DNA of 18,424 nt from Collinsella sp. (GCA_019414645.1 DXLP01000040.1:1-18424); one strand, 5' to 3'. Shown: positions 1-8,440, counted from the stretch's first letter. The notes: generated from the sequence alone by a model not told the origin. Translations and numbers: made by a program.

Positions 1-54
1 ACGCCGGGCCGACTCACTTCGGATCGGGCGCTACACCAACTTTCTCGACATTAC

Positions 55-609
55 CTAGATGGGAATCGTAAAGAAGATCAGCGCGGCAAAGGGGCCGGCA
101 CCAAACAGGAACATCAGCAAAAAGAACAGCAGCCAGCATACGGCCCAATACGGGAACGACTGGAACGGGCCCTTCACCGGAGTCGAGCCAACCGCGGTGC
201 CACTCGTCGCCTGCGCCGTAGCGGCATTGGCGGCCTGCGCACTCCAGCTTGCCGCTTGCGCCGCCTTGGCCGCAGCATCACTCGCCTGCGTTGCCGCCTC
301 GGTAGCGCGCGCCGCCGCCTCATGGGTGCGTGCGCGCTCTGCCGCCTCGGCCTCGCGCTGACGAGCGCGGTCCTCGTTCTCAAACTCGATATCGTCCTCA
401 ATCTCATCGCTCGGATTGAGCAGCTCGTCCAGACTCACACCATAGAGCTTGGCGAGCGAGATCAGGTTCTCGGTATCGGGCGAGCTCTCCGCACGCTCCC
501 ATTTACTGACCGCCTGGCGCGACAGCCCCAGCTTTCGCGCCAGCCCTTCTTGGCTAAAGCCCTTGCTGCGGCGAAGGTCGGCGAGCCGCTGCGCAGTTTC
601 TACATTCAT
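55..609 (-). CDS. XRE-family HTH regulator with C-terminal membrane segment
   Basis: This 184-residue protein is probably a membrane-tethered DNA-binding regulator. Residues 1-65 are a Cro/C1-type helix-turn-helix, with the typical run SQEGLARKLGLSRQAVSKWE followed by a LYGVSLDELL segment. An acidic linker comes next, then a long Ala/Glu/Gln-rich stretch (about residues 85-140) that is likely helical or coiled. The last 35 residues are strongly hydrophobic (WAVCWLLFFLLMFLFG) and should form one or two membrane segments. I chose the ATG at 607-609 because AAAGGAGGA sits just upstream on the minus strand; the frame stays open to 858, but that extension has no comparable ribosome site and lacks domain character. 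The gene diverges from the methyltransferase at 877. The DNA target and the signal sensed by the membrane part are unknown. The HTH assignment is firm; the role is inference. Confidence 0.88.
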   Translation of the reverse strand: MNVETAQRLADLRRSKGFSQEGLARKLGLSRQAVSKWERAESSPDTENLISLAKLYGVSLDELLNPSDEIEDDIEFENEDRARQREAEAAERARTHEAAARATEAATQASDAAAKAAQAASWSAQAANAATAQATSGTAVGSTPVKGPFQSFPYWAVCWLLFFLLMFLFGAGPFAALIFFTIPI

Positions 610-800
610 GGTTCCTCCTTTGTGATGCCAGCCGTGCCGCCGGACCGTTTTTGTTCTTAAGGCGCCTTGCACAGTTAAAAATCTATCCGCCACCGCCAAA
701 AGCATGCCACCTATTCTAGTGAGATTTTTGACAACCGGCGGTTGCGGGCACATATGAGCTGCGGAAATGTGTCCAAACAAAGCAATGACCCACGGCTCGG

Positions 801-830
801 TTGTCCCCGTTGCGGCGTTAACGGTAGTAT
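801..830 (+). promoter_or_regulatory. Candidate promoter of the methyltransferase gene
   Basis: TTGTCC (801-806) and TAGTAT (825-830) are separated by 18 bp, each matching 4 of 6 sigma-70 consensus bases, and lie about 47 bp before the chosen GTG start. A second TTGACA-like hexamer at 728-733 has no good -10 partner. The rest of the 267-bp divergent gap (610-876) shows no gene. Confidence 0.3.
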
Positions 831-876
831 GGTCGTACTGTTTATTCCGCACCGCCAACGGAGGGAGTTCCGCGCC

Positions 877-1749
877 GTGAACCGCGATTTCGCCTCATCG
901 CTCATCCAGCTCAACAATACGTTCTATCGCGAGCACTCCGCTTCCTTTTCCGATACGCGCCAGGCCCCGTGGCCCGGCTGGGTGCGCACCATGGATATCG
1001 CGCTCGAACAGCTCGACGTCGCCACGATCGAGCATCCCGTCCGCGTCTTCGATCTTGCCTGCGGCAATATGCGATTCGAGAACTTTGCCGCCGGCGGCGC
1101 ACTTGCCGCCAAGGGCGTCGACGGCGCAAACCCCTCGGCAGATGCCAGCTGCCCGTTTGAGTTCTATGGTGTTGACTCGTGTCAGGATTTGGCTATCGAT
1201 GCGCACGGTCACGCCCTGCGCATTCCCAACCTGCACTTCCAGGAACTCGACGTGCTCGACGCCCTCATGAAGCTCAACCCCGCCGAGACGCCCAACGTGC
1301 TTTTCGACGCCCCGCTCGCCGATATCTCGGTCTGCTTTGGCTTTATGCACCACGTGCCGTCGTGCGAGTACCGCGTACGCGTGCTCGACGCCCTGGTGCG
1401 GCAAACGCGCCCAGGCGGCATCATCGCCATCAGCTTTTGGGAGTTTATGAACGACGAGCGCATGGCGCGCAAGGCCGTTCGAGCCGAAGCCCGCGCCGAG
1501 CTCACCCCGCCGTTTGAGGGTTACGATTCCGTGCAGTTTGAAGCCGGCGACCACCTCATTGGCTGGCAAAACGACCGCCACGCCTACCGCTATTGTCATC
1601 ACTTTGACGATCAGCAGATCACCGACCTGGTGCGCGGCGTGCGTACGTTCTACAAGAGCGGCGAGGTCCCCGTGCGCGAGCTTGAGCGTTTCCATGCTGA
1701 CGGTCGTAGCGGCGAGCTCAACCGCTATGTGATTCTCAAGCGTCTGTAG
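877..1749 (+). CDS. Class I SAM-dependent methyltransferase
   Basis: This 290-residue protein has the Rossmann methyltransferase signature. Motif I is VFDLACGN at about residues 57-64, an acidic motif II follows in FYGVD near residue 100, and the motif IV/post-motif region is DISVCFGFMHHVPS (about 149-162), followed by RPGGIIAISFWEF. The FMHHV...PGG...FWEF run is reminiscent of the Trm9/ALKBH8-type tRNA wobble-uridine methyltransferases, but that is only a resemblance and the substrate is unknown. I chose the GTG at 877 because GGAGGGAG (860-867) lies 9 bp upstream. The frame is open to 742 from a TTG codon, but the added residues contain no recognisable domain. The gene stands alone between its own promoter region and a weak terminator. 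The downstream neighbour trmB is a tRNA methyltransferase, which makes an RNA substrate plausible but unproven. Confidence 0.85.
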   Translation: MNRDFASSLIQLNNTFYREHSASFSDTRQAPWPGWVRTMDIALEQLDVATIEHPVRVFDLACGNMRFENFAAGGALAAKGVDGANPSADASCPFEFYGVDSCQDLAIDAHGHALRIPNLHFQELDVLDALMKLNPAETPNVLFDAPLADISVCFGFMHHVPSCEYRVRVLDALVRQTRPGGIIAISFWEFMNDERMARKAVRAEARAELTPPFEGYDSVQFEAGDHLIGWQNDRHAYRYCHHFDDQQITDLVRGVRTFYKSGEVPVRELERFHADGRSGELNRYVILKRL

Positions 1750-1787
1750 GCACCGACGACTCGCCGCCGAGCCGCACCGCATCTTTC

Positions 1788-1811
1788 GGGCAAACTATGC
1801 CCACCTTTTTT
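1788..1811 (+). terminator. Weak intrinsic terminator after the methyltransferase gene
   Basis: GGGCA (1788-1792), a 5-nt loop and TGCCC (1798-1802) are followed after three bases by six T (1806-1811). The stem is only 5 bp, so efficiency is uncertain. A second small hairpin, GGAACGC/GCGTTCC at 1824-1845, lies in the trmB leader. Confidence 0.45.
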
Positions 1812-1867
1812 CAACCCATTGACGGAACGCGCAGTTATGCGTTCCATACTTATGACCAAGGAGCCTC

Positions 1868-2707
1868 ATGGGAGCCGTCCACGTTCGCACGCCTAAGAAC
1901 TTTGTGCTCGAGGAGCGCTTGGAGCGCTACGCCGATGCGATTGAGACGAACCCCGAGGCATATGCCGGGGATTGGCGCGAGGCCTGCGCGCCAGTTGGCA
2001 GCAAGCCCTTCGAACACCTTCACCTGGATCTTGGCTGTGGCAAGGGAACGTACCTGGTAGAGCGCGCCACCCGCGAGCCGAACACGCTCTTTGTCGGTAT
2101 GGACCAGGAGCCCATCTGCATCGCCTATGCCGCACAGAAAATCTGCGAGCAGGAACTGACCAACGCACTCGTCCTGCCCCGAGGCGCCACATCGCTGCCG
2201 CAGCTGTTTGCCGCAGGCGAGCTCGATGCCATCACCGTTAACTTTCCCACGCCGCAGCCCAAGGCCAAGTACGCCAAAAAACGACTCGTCCATGTCGACC
2301 ATCTGATGCTCTATCGCCCGCTCTTTTCAGCCGGCGCCACCGTCACGCTGCGAACCGACAGCAAGCCATTGCGCGACTACGCCCTGGGGCAGTTTGCCGC
2401 GGCCGGCTACGGCACGCTTTGGGTTAGTGACGACGTCCGCCGCGACCATCCCGAGCATCCCGAGACCGAGTACGAGTGCCGCACGCGCGAGATGGGTGCT
2501 GTCGCCTACGGCATTTGTGCCACACCCGGCGAGAAGCCTACCGAAGAGCAACTCGCAGCAGGCCGAGCGCAGGAGCAAAGCCTTGCCTGCTACCTGCCCG
2601 ATAACCTCGATGAGCTTACCTATGTGCCCCTCGGCATGGAAGAGGCCGTCGAGAACTTTAAAAACCGCGCCCGCAAGGGCAAGAAGCGTCTGCCGCAAGA
2701 GTCCTAG
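1868..2707 (+). CDS. trmB: tRNA (guanine-N7)-methyltransferase TrmB
   Basis: This enzyme transfers a methyl group from SAM to N7 of G46 in the tRNA variable loop and acts in the cytoplasm. The SAM-binding motif LHLDLGCGKG is at residues 51-60. The family signature near residues 125-142 reads NFPTPQPKAKYAKKRLVH, equivalent to the usual FPDPWPKxxHxKRR; here the typical DPWPK is changed to TPQPK, a divergence worth noting. The TDSKPLRDYA and ETEYE segments match the later TrmB blocks. The protein has 279 residues, about 40 longer than E. coli TrmB, and ends in a basic tail (RARKGKKRLPQES). AAGGAG (1858-1863) precedes the ATG with short spacing. No strong terminator follows; a 123-bp palindromic repeat begins 66 bp after the stop. 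Confidence 0.9.
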   Translation: MGAVHVRTPKNFVLEERLERYADAIETNPEAYAGDWREACAPVGSKPFEHLHLDLGCGKGTYLVERATREPNTLFVGMDQEPICIAYAAQKICEQELTNALVLPRGATSLPQLFAAGELDAITVNFPTPQPKAKYAKKRLVHVDHLMLYRPLFSAGATVTLRTDSKPLRDYALGQFAAAGYGTLWVSDDVRRDHPEHPETEYECRTREMGAVAYGICATPGEKPTEEQLAAGRAQEQSLACYLPDNLDELTYVPLGMEEAVENFKNRARKGKKRLPQES

Positions 2708-2772
2708 GGGCTTCTGATGGTCGCGACGTCGGCAAACAAGCGCGAATAGGCGCCGGCGAACGACCCTCAAGC

Positions 2773-2895
2773 CTAAGTGAGTAGACTTTTTTGCAATAGC
2801 CAAGCACAACCCGCGTAGCGAAAAATAAAACCGCAGGTAGAGCCCTTGTGCAAAAGCCATGTGCTCGCGACATCGCAAAAAGTCTACTCACTTAG
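2773..2895. repeat. 123-bp palindromic intergenic repeat, copy 1
   Basis: The element begins CTAAGTGAGTAGACTTTTT and ends with the reverse complement, AAAAAGTCTACTCACTTAG, giving terminal inverted repeats of about 20 bp. The interior carries CCGCAGGTAGA and CTTGTGCAAAA, shared in position and orientation with the copies at 13624 and 15044. It fills most of the 310-bp gap between trmB and the helicase (2708-3017). The internal sequence is the most diverged of the three copies, but the length is identical. No transposase is present and I see no clear target-site duplication. It may be a MITE-like element or a structured RNA or terminator element. Confidence 0.85.
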
Positions 2896-3017
2896 CTGGC
2901 AACCGCACCAAACGGCCGGGCAGAACGCCCATTTCCTGCATTTTCTCGCGCGCTGGCACCCCGCGCCGCTGCTACGCCATAATAGTTGGCGGACAAACGG
3001 CGAGAGAAAGCAACCAC

Positions 3018-5699
3018 ATGGCACAGACCACGACAGATACTTCCGCCAGCACCGTTTCTGGCGCCGGCGCCGCCAGCTCGTTCTCGGGCGGCACGGGAAC
3101 CGAAGCCGAATTCGGCTCGCTCGGCGCGCTCTCCCCCACCTGGTGGGAGCCCGAGGATGGTAGCGAGCCCGAACCATGGCTCACGCCCGATCAGGCCTTC
3201 GAACGCTTCTTTGAATGGACAAGCGACCGCGGTATTGAGCTGTGGGACCACCAGGAAGAGGCCCTCATGGATCTAGCCGCCGGTGACCATGTCATTTTGG
3301 GAACACCGACCGGATCGGGCAAGTCGCTTGTCGCGCTAGGCATGCTCTTTATGGGCATGGCACAGGGCAAGCGCTGTTATTACACGGCCCCCATCAAGGC
3401 TCTGGTCAGCGAAAAGTTTTTCGACCTTGTGCAGGTGCTCGGCCGCGATAACGTCGGCATGATCACCGGCGACACGCATATCAACACCAAGGCGCCCGTC
3501 ATCTGCTGCACGGCAGAAATCCTTGCCAACGATGCACTGCGCGAGGGCGAGGGCGCCGACGTGGGCTGCGTCGCCATGGACGAGTTCCACTATTTTGCCG
3601 ACCCCGACCGCGGCTGGGCCTGGCAGGTGCCACTGCTCACCCTGCCTCACACGCAATTCATGCTCATGAGCGCCACGCTCGGCGATGTCACTGCCATCGC
3701 CGCCTCACTCGAGGAACACACCGGCGCTACCTGCGACCTGGTCGTCGATGCCCCACGCCCCGTGCCGCTGAGCTACGACTACGTGACGACCTCCCTCGAG
3801 GGCACCGTCGAGCTCGCGATGCGCGGCGGAGAGGCCCCGCTCTATATCGTGCACTTTAGCCAGGATGCCGCCCTTGCGACGGCACAGTCGCTCGCCAACT
3901 TTGGCATTGCCAGCAAGGAGCAGCGCGAGGCCATCAAGGAGGCGGCCAAGGGCACGAGCTTCTCGACGGCCTTCGGCAAGATCCTCAAGCGTTTGCTTGG
4001 CTGCGGCGTCGGCGTGCACCACGCCGGTATGCTGCCGCGCTATCGCCTACTGGTCGAACGCCTGGCGCAGCAGGGCCTACTGCCCGTCATTTGCGGCACC
4101 GACACACTCGGCGTCGGTATCAACGTGCCCATCCACACCGTGGTGCTCACCGCGCTCACCAAGTTCGATGGCTACAAGATGCGTCGCCTGCGCGCCCGCG
4201 AGTTCCATCAGATTGCCGGTCGCGCCGGCCGCTCGGGCTTCGATACCGAGGGCATGGTCATCGCCGAGGCACCCGAGCACGAGATCGAGAATGCCAAGCT
4301 TATGGCCAAAGCGGGCGACGACCCCAAAAAGCTCCGTAAGATTAAAAAGAAGAAGGCCCCCGAGGGCTTTGTCACCTGGAACAAGCAGACCTTTGAGCGC
4401 CTGATCGAGACGCAGCCCGAAACGCTCAAGCCGCGCCTTCGCATCACACACTCCATGGTGATTAGCGTGGTCGAGCAGGGCGGCGATGCCCGTGCCCGCG
4501 TACACGACCTCATCGAGACAAGCCTGCAGACCCCCGAGGAAAAGACCAAGCTCGAGGTTCGCGCCGACGAAATCTTCGCCACGCTCATCGACTCCGGCGT
4601 CGTCGTGCGCACCGAGGTGCCGCCCGCGCCCGACGCCCCGACTGACGCCGCGCCGGACATCGACTATGCACTGACGGTCGATCTGCCCGAGGACTTTGCG
4701 CTCGACCAGCCGCTCTCGCCGTTCTTGCTTGCCGCATTGGAGCTGCTCGATCCCGAGAGCGAGACCTATACCATGGACCTGATCTCGATGGTCGAGGCAA
4801 CGCTCGAGGATCCCAAGCAGGTGCTGCGCGCACAGGAGCGCGCCGCACGCGATCGCGCTATGGCCGAGATGAAGGCCGACGGCATTGAATATGAGGAGCG
4901 TCTGGAGCGCATTCAAGACGTCACGTACGAAAAGCCGCTCGAGGATTTGCTCGACGCCGCTTTTGACAAGTACTGCCAGGAGGTACCCTGGGCAAACGAC
5001 TACCAGCTCTCTCCCAAGAGCGTCCTGCGCGATATGCTGGAGAGCGCGAGCGACTTTAAGGGCTATATCCAAAAGCTCGGCATCGCCCGCTCCGAGGGCA
5101 TTTTGCTACGCTACCTGGCAGAGGCTTACCGTTCGCTTGACCGCACCGTACCCATTGAGAAGCGCGACGAGCGCCTGCGCGACATTATCTCGTGGCTGGG
5201 CTTTGTGGTGCGCTCGGTGGACTCGAGCCTGGTGGACGAGTGGGAGAACGCCGGCAATCCGGCTGCCCTCGACGCCGCGCCGCCGCAGGGCATCGACGAG
5301 GTCGTGGCGGACCGCCGCGGCTGCACGCTGCTGGTGCGTAATGCGCTCTTCCGCCGCGTAACCCTTGCCGCTCGCGAGCACGTTCGCGACCTGGGCGAAC
5401 TCGACGACGACTGGGGCATGAGCGAGATCCGCTGGCAAAAGGCGCTCGATGCCTACCACGAACAGCACGAGGAGATCCTCACCGACGGAGATGCCCGCAG
5501 TGCCGCGATGTTTTCCATCGATGAGTCCGATGAGAAGACCGCGCACGTGTGGCACGTGCATCAGATCTTTGCCGACGAGGAAGGCGACCACGACTTTGGC
5601 ATCATGGGCGATGTCGATCTGGACGCCACGCAAGACGGCGGCGAGGTCATCTTCAAAAACTACCGCGTCGGTTTTATCGAGGACCTGCTCGAGGACTAA
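3018..5699 (+). CDS. Ski2-like DEAD/DEAH-box helicase with DUF3516-type C-terminus
   Basis: This 893-residue superfamily 2 helicase probably unwinds or remodels RNA using ATP. A low-complexity Ala/Ser/Thr-rich leader of about 35 residues comes first. Visible motifs are GTPTGSGKS (Walker A, 95-103), YTAPIKALVSEKF (Ia), DEFHYFADPDRGW (motif II, from 188), LMSATLGD (III, about 216-223), TDTLGVGINVP (V, 361-371) and QIAGRAGRSG (VI, 398-407). The DEFHY box, the long insert-poor core and the roughly 480-residue acidic helical C-terminal half match actinobacterial helicases carrying DUF3516. I took the ATG at 3018, preceded by a modest GAGAAAG site. The frame is open back to 2859, but that extension runs through the repeat and is unlikely to be translated. 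A CATAAT hexamer at 2978-2983 could be its -10 box. The natural substrate is unknown. Confidence 0.9.
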   Translation: MAQTTTDTSASTVSGAGAASSFSGGTGTEAEFGSLGALSPTWWEPEDGSEPEPWLTPDQAFERFFEWTSDRGIELWDHQEEALMDLAAGDHVILGTPTGSGKSLVALGMLFMGMAQGKRCYYTAPIKALVSEKFFDLVQVLGRDNVGMITGDTHINTKAPVICCTAEILANDALREGEGADVGCVAMDEFHYFADPDRGWAWQVPLLTLPHTQFMLMSATLGDVTAIAASLEEHTGATCDLVVDAPRPVPLSYDYVTTSLEGTVELAMRGGEAPLYIVHFSQDAALATAQSLANFGIASKEQREAIKEAAKGTSFSTAFGKILKRLLGCGVGVHHAGMLPRYRLLVERLAQQGLLPVICGTDTLGVGINVPIHTVVLTALTKFDGYKMRRLRAREFHQIAGRAGRSGFDTEGMVIAEAPEHEIENAKLMAKAGDDPKKLRKIKKKKAPEGFVTWNKQTFERLIETQPETLKPRLRITHSMVISVVEQGGDARARVHDLIETSLQTPEEKTKLEVRADEIFATLIDSGVVVRTEVPPAPDAPTDAAPDIDYALTVDLPEDFALDQPLSPFLLAALELLDPESETYTMDLISMVEATLEDPKQVLRAQERAARDRAMAEMKADGIEYEERLERIQDVTYEKPLEDLLDAAFDKYCQEVPWANDYQLSPKSVLRDMLESASDFKGYIQKLGIARSEGILLRYLAEAYRSLDRTVPIEKRDERLRDIISWLGFVVRSVDSSLVDEWENAGNPAALDAAPPQGIDEVVADRRGCTLLVRNALFRRVTLAAREHVRDLGELDDDWGMSEIRWQKALDAYHEQHEEILTDGDARSAAMFSIDESDEKTAHVWHVHQIFADEEGDHDFGIMGDVDLDATQDGGEVIFKNYRVGFIEDLLED

Positions 5700-5721
5700 C
5701 CGAACATACTGGAACGAAACG

Positions 5722-5761
5722 AAGCGGGGCCGTTGGCAATATCGCCAGCGGCCCCGCTTTT
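5722..5761 (+). terminator. Strong intrinsic terminator of the helicase gene
   Basis: AAGCGGGGCCG (5722-5732) pairs with CGGCCCCGCTT (5749-5759), extended inside by TTGGC/GCCAG with a 6-nt loop, and the stem runs into TTTT. It lies between convergent genes and may also slow minus-strand transcription leaving the DUF2130 gene at 5779. Confidence 0.85.
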
Positions 5762-5778
5762 GCACTAAACGCTATGCC

Positions 5779-7536
5779 TTACTCGGCATCCTCGACCTCA
5801 TACGAATCCGCCTCGGCTGGTTCATCACCTGTCTCCGGCGCAGCCTCACGTGCCTCGTCAAAGGCAGCCTTCATGGTCTTGTTGCCCCACGTGAGCTTTC
5901 GAATGGTGAGTTCATCGGCTTTGTTGTGGGCCAGACGCAGATTCTCGGTACTGCGACGCAGGTCGTCCTTGGTCTTCTCGAGCTGCTTAATGGCGGCATC
6001 GATCTCCTTAATCGCCGACTCGAACTGCTTACTCGCCAGGTTGTAGTTGCGCGAGAAGCCGTCCTTGAACTTCTCCATCTTGGCTTCGAAGTTCGTAACA
6101 TCGATATTCTGCTGTTTGTACTCCGCCAGCTCCTGCTTATAGCGCAGCGAACCCATGGCGGCGTTGCGCAGCAGCGTGATCATGGGAATGAAGAATTGCG
6201 GGCGGATCACGTACATCTTCTCATAGCGGTAACTCACGTCGACAATACCCGCGTTATAGAGCTCGCTCTCGGGCTCCAGCAGGGTGCAGAGCACTGCATA
6301 CTCACAGCCCTTCTGTCGGCGATCGTGGTCGAGCTTCTTAAAGAAGTCCTCGTTCTTGTGCTTGGTCGCGGTCTCGTCGTTCTCGTTTTTCATCTCGAAC
6401 ATGATCGAGATGATCTCGTTGCCGCTCGCGTCGCACTCGCGGAAGATAAAGTCGCCCTTGGTACCCTCGGACGCATCGTTATCTTTCTCGAAGTACGCGT
6501 TAGGAAACGCCGTCATGCGCAGACGGTTAAACTCGGTCTCGCAGTGCTGCTCGAGCGACTCGCCCACCATCTTGGTGGACAGGCGGACCTTCATGTCCTT
6601 AAGGCGCTCAATCTCTTCATCCTTGTAGCGGATCAGCTCATCGCTCGCACGCTTGGCTTGAGCAAGCTCGAGCTCATGTGCCGCCTTTGCCTGTTCCTCG
6701 CGCGAATCGCGCACTGCCAGCTCACTCGTCAGTTTCGCACGTGCCTCGTCGCGCTCTCGCTCCGCCGCGGCGACTGCCTCCGACAGGTTCATTTTTGCCA
6801 TCAGCTCCTGCTCGCGCAGCTGGGCACGCAGACCCTCAGCCTCTTGCTCAGATTGTACCTTTGCGGCGGAAAACTTCTCCTGTACCGTCGCGCGGTAGTC
6901 AGCAAGTGCACGTTCGGCCTCGCTGCGAGCGGCATCGAGATCACGCTGCGACTCTGCCGCGGCAGCGGCAAGCGCCATCTCCTGAGCCTTGTCCGCTGCG
7001 GCAAGCCTGGCCTGCAGCTCGGCAATCTGGGCATCACGTGCAGCTAAATCGTTTTGAGCAGCGTTGCGCGCCGCCGACTCGGCAAGCTTGGCTTCGTCAT
7101 CTTTGCGCCCCAGCTGCGCACGCAAATTGTCGATCTCGCGCTGAAGCTCAGCATTCTCCTTCTGAGCATCGGCACGGGCCTCAACCGCCGCACGCTGGCT
7201 TGCGCTCTCGCGCTCTGCGGCAGCGCCCTCGAGCTTGGCGCGCAGCTCGACAAGCTCGGCATCGCGCTTGGCGACCTCTTGTGCCAACTCCCGAGCCGCA
7301 GCATTCTTCTGCTCAACGAGTTGTGCATCGCGCTGAGACTCCGCCTCCTGCAGGGCAGCCGTCGAACGCGAGCGCTCAAGCTCCAGCGCCTGCTCGCCCT
7401 CGCGCTGGACCGCCTTCACACGCTCGTCCAGGTCGCGCGAGAACTCAGCATCGCGCACCTGTTTGACGATGTCCGCATAGCCGGACGCATCGACCTTAAA
7501 AACTTCGCCGCAATGCGGGCACTTGATCTCGTTCAT
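5779..7536 (-). CDS. DUF2130 coiled-coil protein
   Basis: This 585-residue protein has three parts. The N-terminus carries a short Cys-pair motif (IKCPHCGEVF, Cys6 and Cys9), resembling half of a zinc ribbon. Residues from about 35 to 330 are a long Ala/Glu/Arg/Gln-rich coiled coil with heptad character. The C-terminal part holds the DUF2130 core: GDFIFRE, ISIMFEMKNEN, a conserved KNEDFFKKLDHDRRQKGCEY block, AVLCTLLEPES and YVIRPQFFIPMITLLRNAA. The acidic/lysine spacing (FEMK) recalls PD-(D/E)XK nuclease folds, as in RmuC-like proteins, but catalysis is not demonstrated. The tail is acidic. The ATG is preceded by GAGGAG with 6-nt spacing. The gene is separated from the upstream deacetylase by a terminator, so it is probably its own transcription unit. 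Biological role unknown. Confidence 0.85.
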   Translation of the reverse strand: MNEIKCPHCGEVFKVDASGYADIVKQVRDAEFSRDLDERVKAVQREGEQALELERSRSTAALQEAESQRDAQLVEQKNAAARELAQEVAKRDAELVELRAKLEGAAAERESASQRAAVEARADAQKENAELQREIDNLRAQLGRKDDEAKLAESAARNAAQNDLAARDAQIAELQARLAAADKAQEMALAAAAAESQRDLDAARSEAERALADYRATVQEKFSAAKVQSEQEAEGLRAQLREQELMAKMNLSEAVAAAERERDEARAKLTSELAVRDSREEQAKAAHELELAQAKRASDELIRYKDEEIERLKDMKVRLSTKMVGESLEQHCETEFNRLRMTAFPNAYFEKDNDASEGTKGDFIFRECDASGNEIISIMFEMKNENDETATKHKNEDFFKKLDHDRRQKGCEYAVLCTLLEPESELYNAGIVDVSYRYEKMYVIRPQFFIPMITLLRNAAMGSLRYKQELAEYKQQNIDVTNFEAKMEKFKDGFSRNYNLASKQFESAIKEIDAAIKQLEKTKDDLRRSTENLRLAHNKADELTIRKLTWGNKTMKAAFDEAREAAPETGDEPAEADSYEVEDAE

Positions 7537-7594
7537 AACAGCTCCTCGATGGACGCAAATTTCAACCGCCTACACTCTACCGCGCCGCACGGAC

Positions 7595-7629
7595 AAAAAA
7601 GGCGCCGCCACCATAATGGCAACGGCGCC
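7595..7629 (-). terminator. Intrinsic terminator downstream of the ChbG-like gene
   Basis: On the minus strand GGCGCCG (7629-7623) pairs with CGGCGCC (7607-7601), with an inner CCA/TGG extension, followed by six T (7600-7595). It should end minus-strand transcription coming from the gene at 7676-8440. Confidence 0.8.
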
Positions 7630-7633
7630 AGAA

Positions 7634-7666
7634 CCACCGCAAAGGTGCCTGTTCCCCTTGTGTTGG
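7634..7666. repeat. Degenerate copy of a CCACCACAAAGG...CCCCTTTGTGGTGG hairpin repeat
   Basis: CCACCGCAAAGGTGCCTG and the following TTCCCCTTGTGTTGG resemble the better-preserved hairpin at 8462-8499, both in the arms and in the loop (CTGTCCCC versus CTGTTCCCC). The arms here have decayed and pair poorly. It sits 9 bp after the stop codon of the ChbG-like gene, directly before the GC-rich terminator. Confidence 0.55.
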
Positions 7667-7675
7667 CTTGAGCTC

Positions 7676-8440
7676 TTACAGGTCGCGATAGTCGATCAGG
7701 CGAAGATCGGGTTGAGACTCGAGCCAAGCGCGCAGCTCAGGATCGATCAGCGCATCGACTTCCTTGGTACGATCAGTCGTAAGCGAGCTGTTCTCGAGGA
7801 TAAAGCGATCAAGATAGCCCGGGTGACACACAAAAACGACCGTCTCGCCGTCGGATATCTCGCGAACCGTCTGCATAATCGAGTCCTTGGGTTCGTAGCC
7901 CGGCTCCATCGAATGCATCACCATGCGCAGGTCGGTATCTCCGCAATGCACCACCGCCGTGGGGTCGAAGCTTGCCTTTTGCTCCTTAAGGCCCAGCTCC
8001 TGGGCAACCGCCGAGATCGCTCGGTTAAGGTTTTCGCTCATGACGGCATGGGCCTCAAAGTAATCGGGCTCGCGGCCCACAATCTCGACAAAACGGTCGT
8101 GCTGTGCGCGGATCTCGATGCAGGCCTCGTCGAAGTCTATCAGCTCCTCACCGCGCTTAAAATGCTCACGGAAGGTACGGCTGCTATGGAACTCGCCGCT
8201 CTCGTTGAGCATGCTCGGGATGAGCGCCGGATCGGCGCACGGCTTGCCCAGGCACACGTTGGTATGCTGGCCCACTGCAATATCGGCATCCGCCACGAGC
8301 GACCACCCACGCTCGGCCTCGGGCATATTTGGCATAAGGCCCGCCGAGCGCACCAAGCCCTCGTTGACGCTGCGAGCAATCCCTAAGTCAACGGCATACG
8401 AATACCCGATATCATCGGCACGAATAAGCAATTGCTTCAT
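7676..8440 (-). CDS. ChbG/HpnK (YdjC-like) family deacetylase
   Basis: This 254-residue protein belongs to the metal-dependent carbohydrate deacetylase family that removes N-acetyl groups from chitooligosaccharides and related sugars. The N-terminus shows the Asp-Asp metal motif in LLIRADDIGYS (Asp9, Asp10). The metal-binding histidines are visible as His59 in GQHTN and His131 in FEAHAVMSEN, and His206 lies in VFVCHPGYLD near the C-terminus. Length is normal for the family. TTGGAG upstream of the ATG is an acceptable ribosome site. Its actual sugar is unknown and no sugar transporter or phosphotransferase gene is adjacent, so a host-glycan or cell-wall fragment role is speculation. The deacetylase fold is well supported. 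Confidence 0.88.
   Translation of the reverse strand: MKQLLIRADDIGYSYAVDLGIARSVNEGLVRSAGLMPNMPEAERGWSLVADADIAVGQHTNVCLGKPCADPALIPSMLNESGEFHSSRTFREHFKRGEELIDFDEACIEIRAQHDRFVEIVGREPDYFEAHAVMSENLNRAISAVAQELGLKEQKASFDPTAVVHCGDTDLRMVMHSMEPGYEPKDSIMQTVREISDGETVVFVCHPGYLDRFILENSSLTTDRTKEVDALIDPELRAWLESQPDLRLIDYRDL

Noticed and set aside
610..858. N-terminal extension of the XRE gene to 858
   Set aside because: It crosses the strong ribosome site before 609, has no domain character and would occupy the divergent promoter region.
895..1782. Minus-strand frame of about 295 codons opposite the methyltransferase
   Set aside because: Shadow frame without domain signal; the plus-strand frame carries clear SAM-binding motifs.
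2859..3017. N-terminal extension of the helicase
   Set aside because: The frame runs through the right end of repeat copy 1 and lacks a ribosome site; the ATG at 3018 begins just before helicase-type sequence.
5449..7047. Long plus-strand frame of over 500 codons
   Set aside because: It is mostly antisense to the DUF2130 gene and reads through the terminator; Leu/Arg-rich shadow composition from the high-GC complementary strand.
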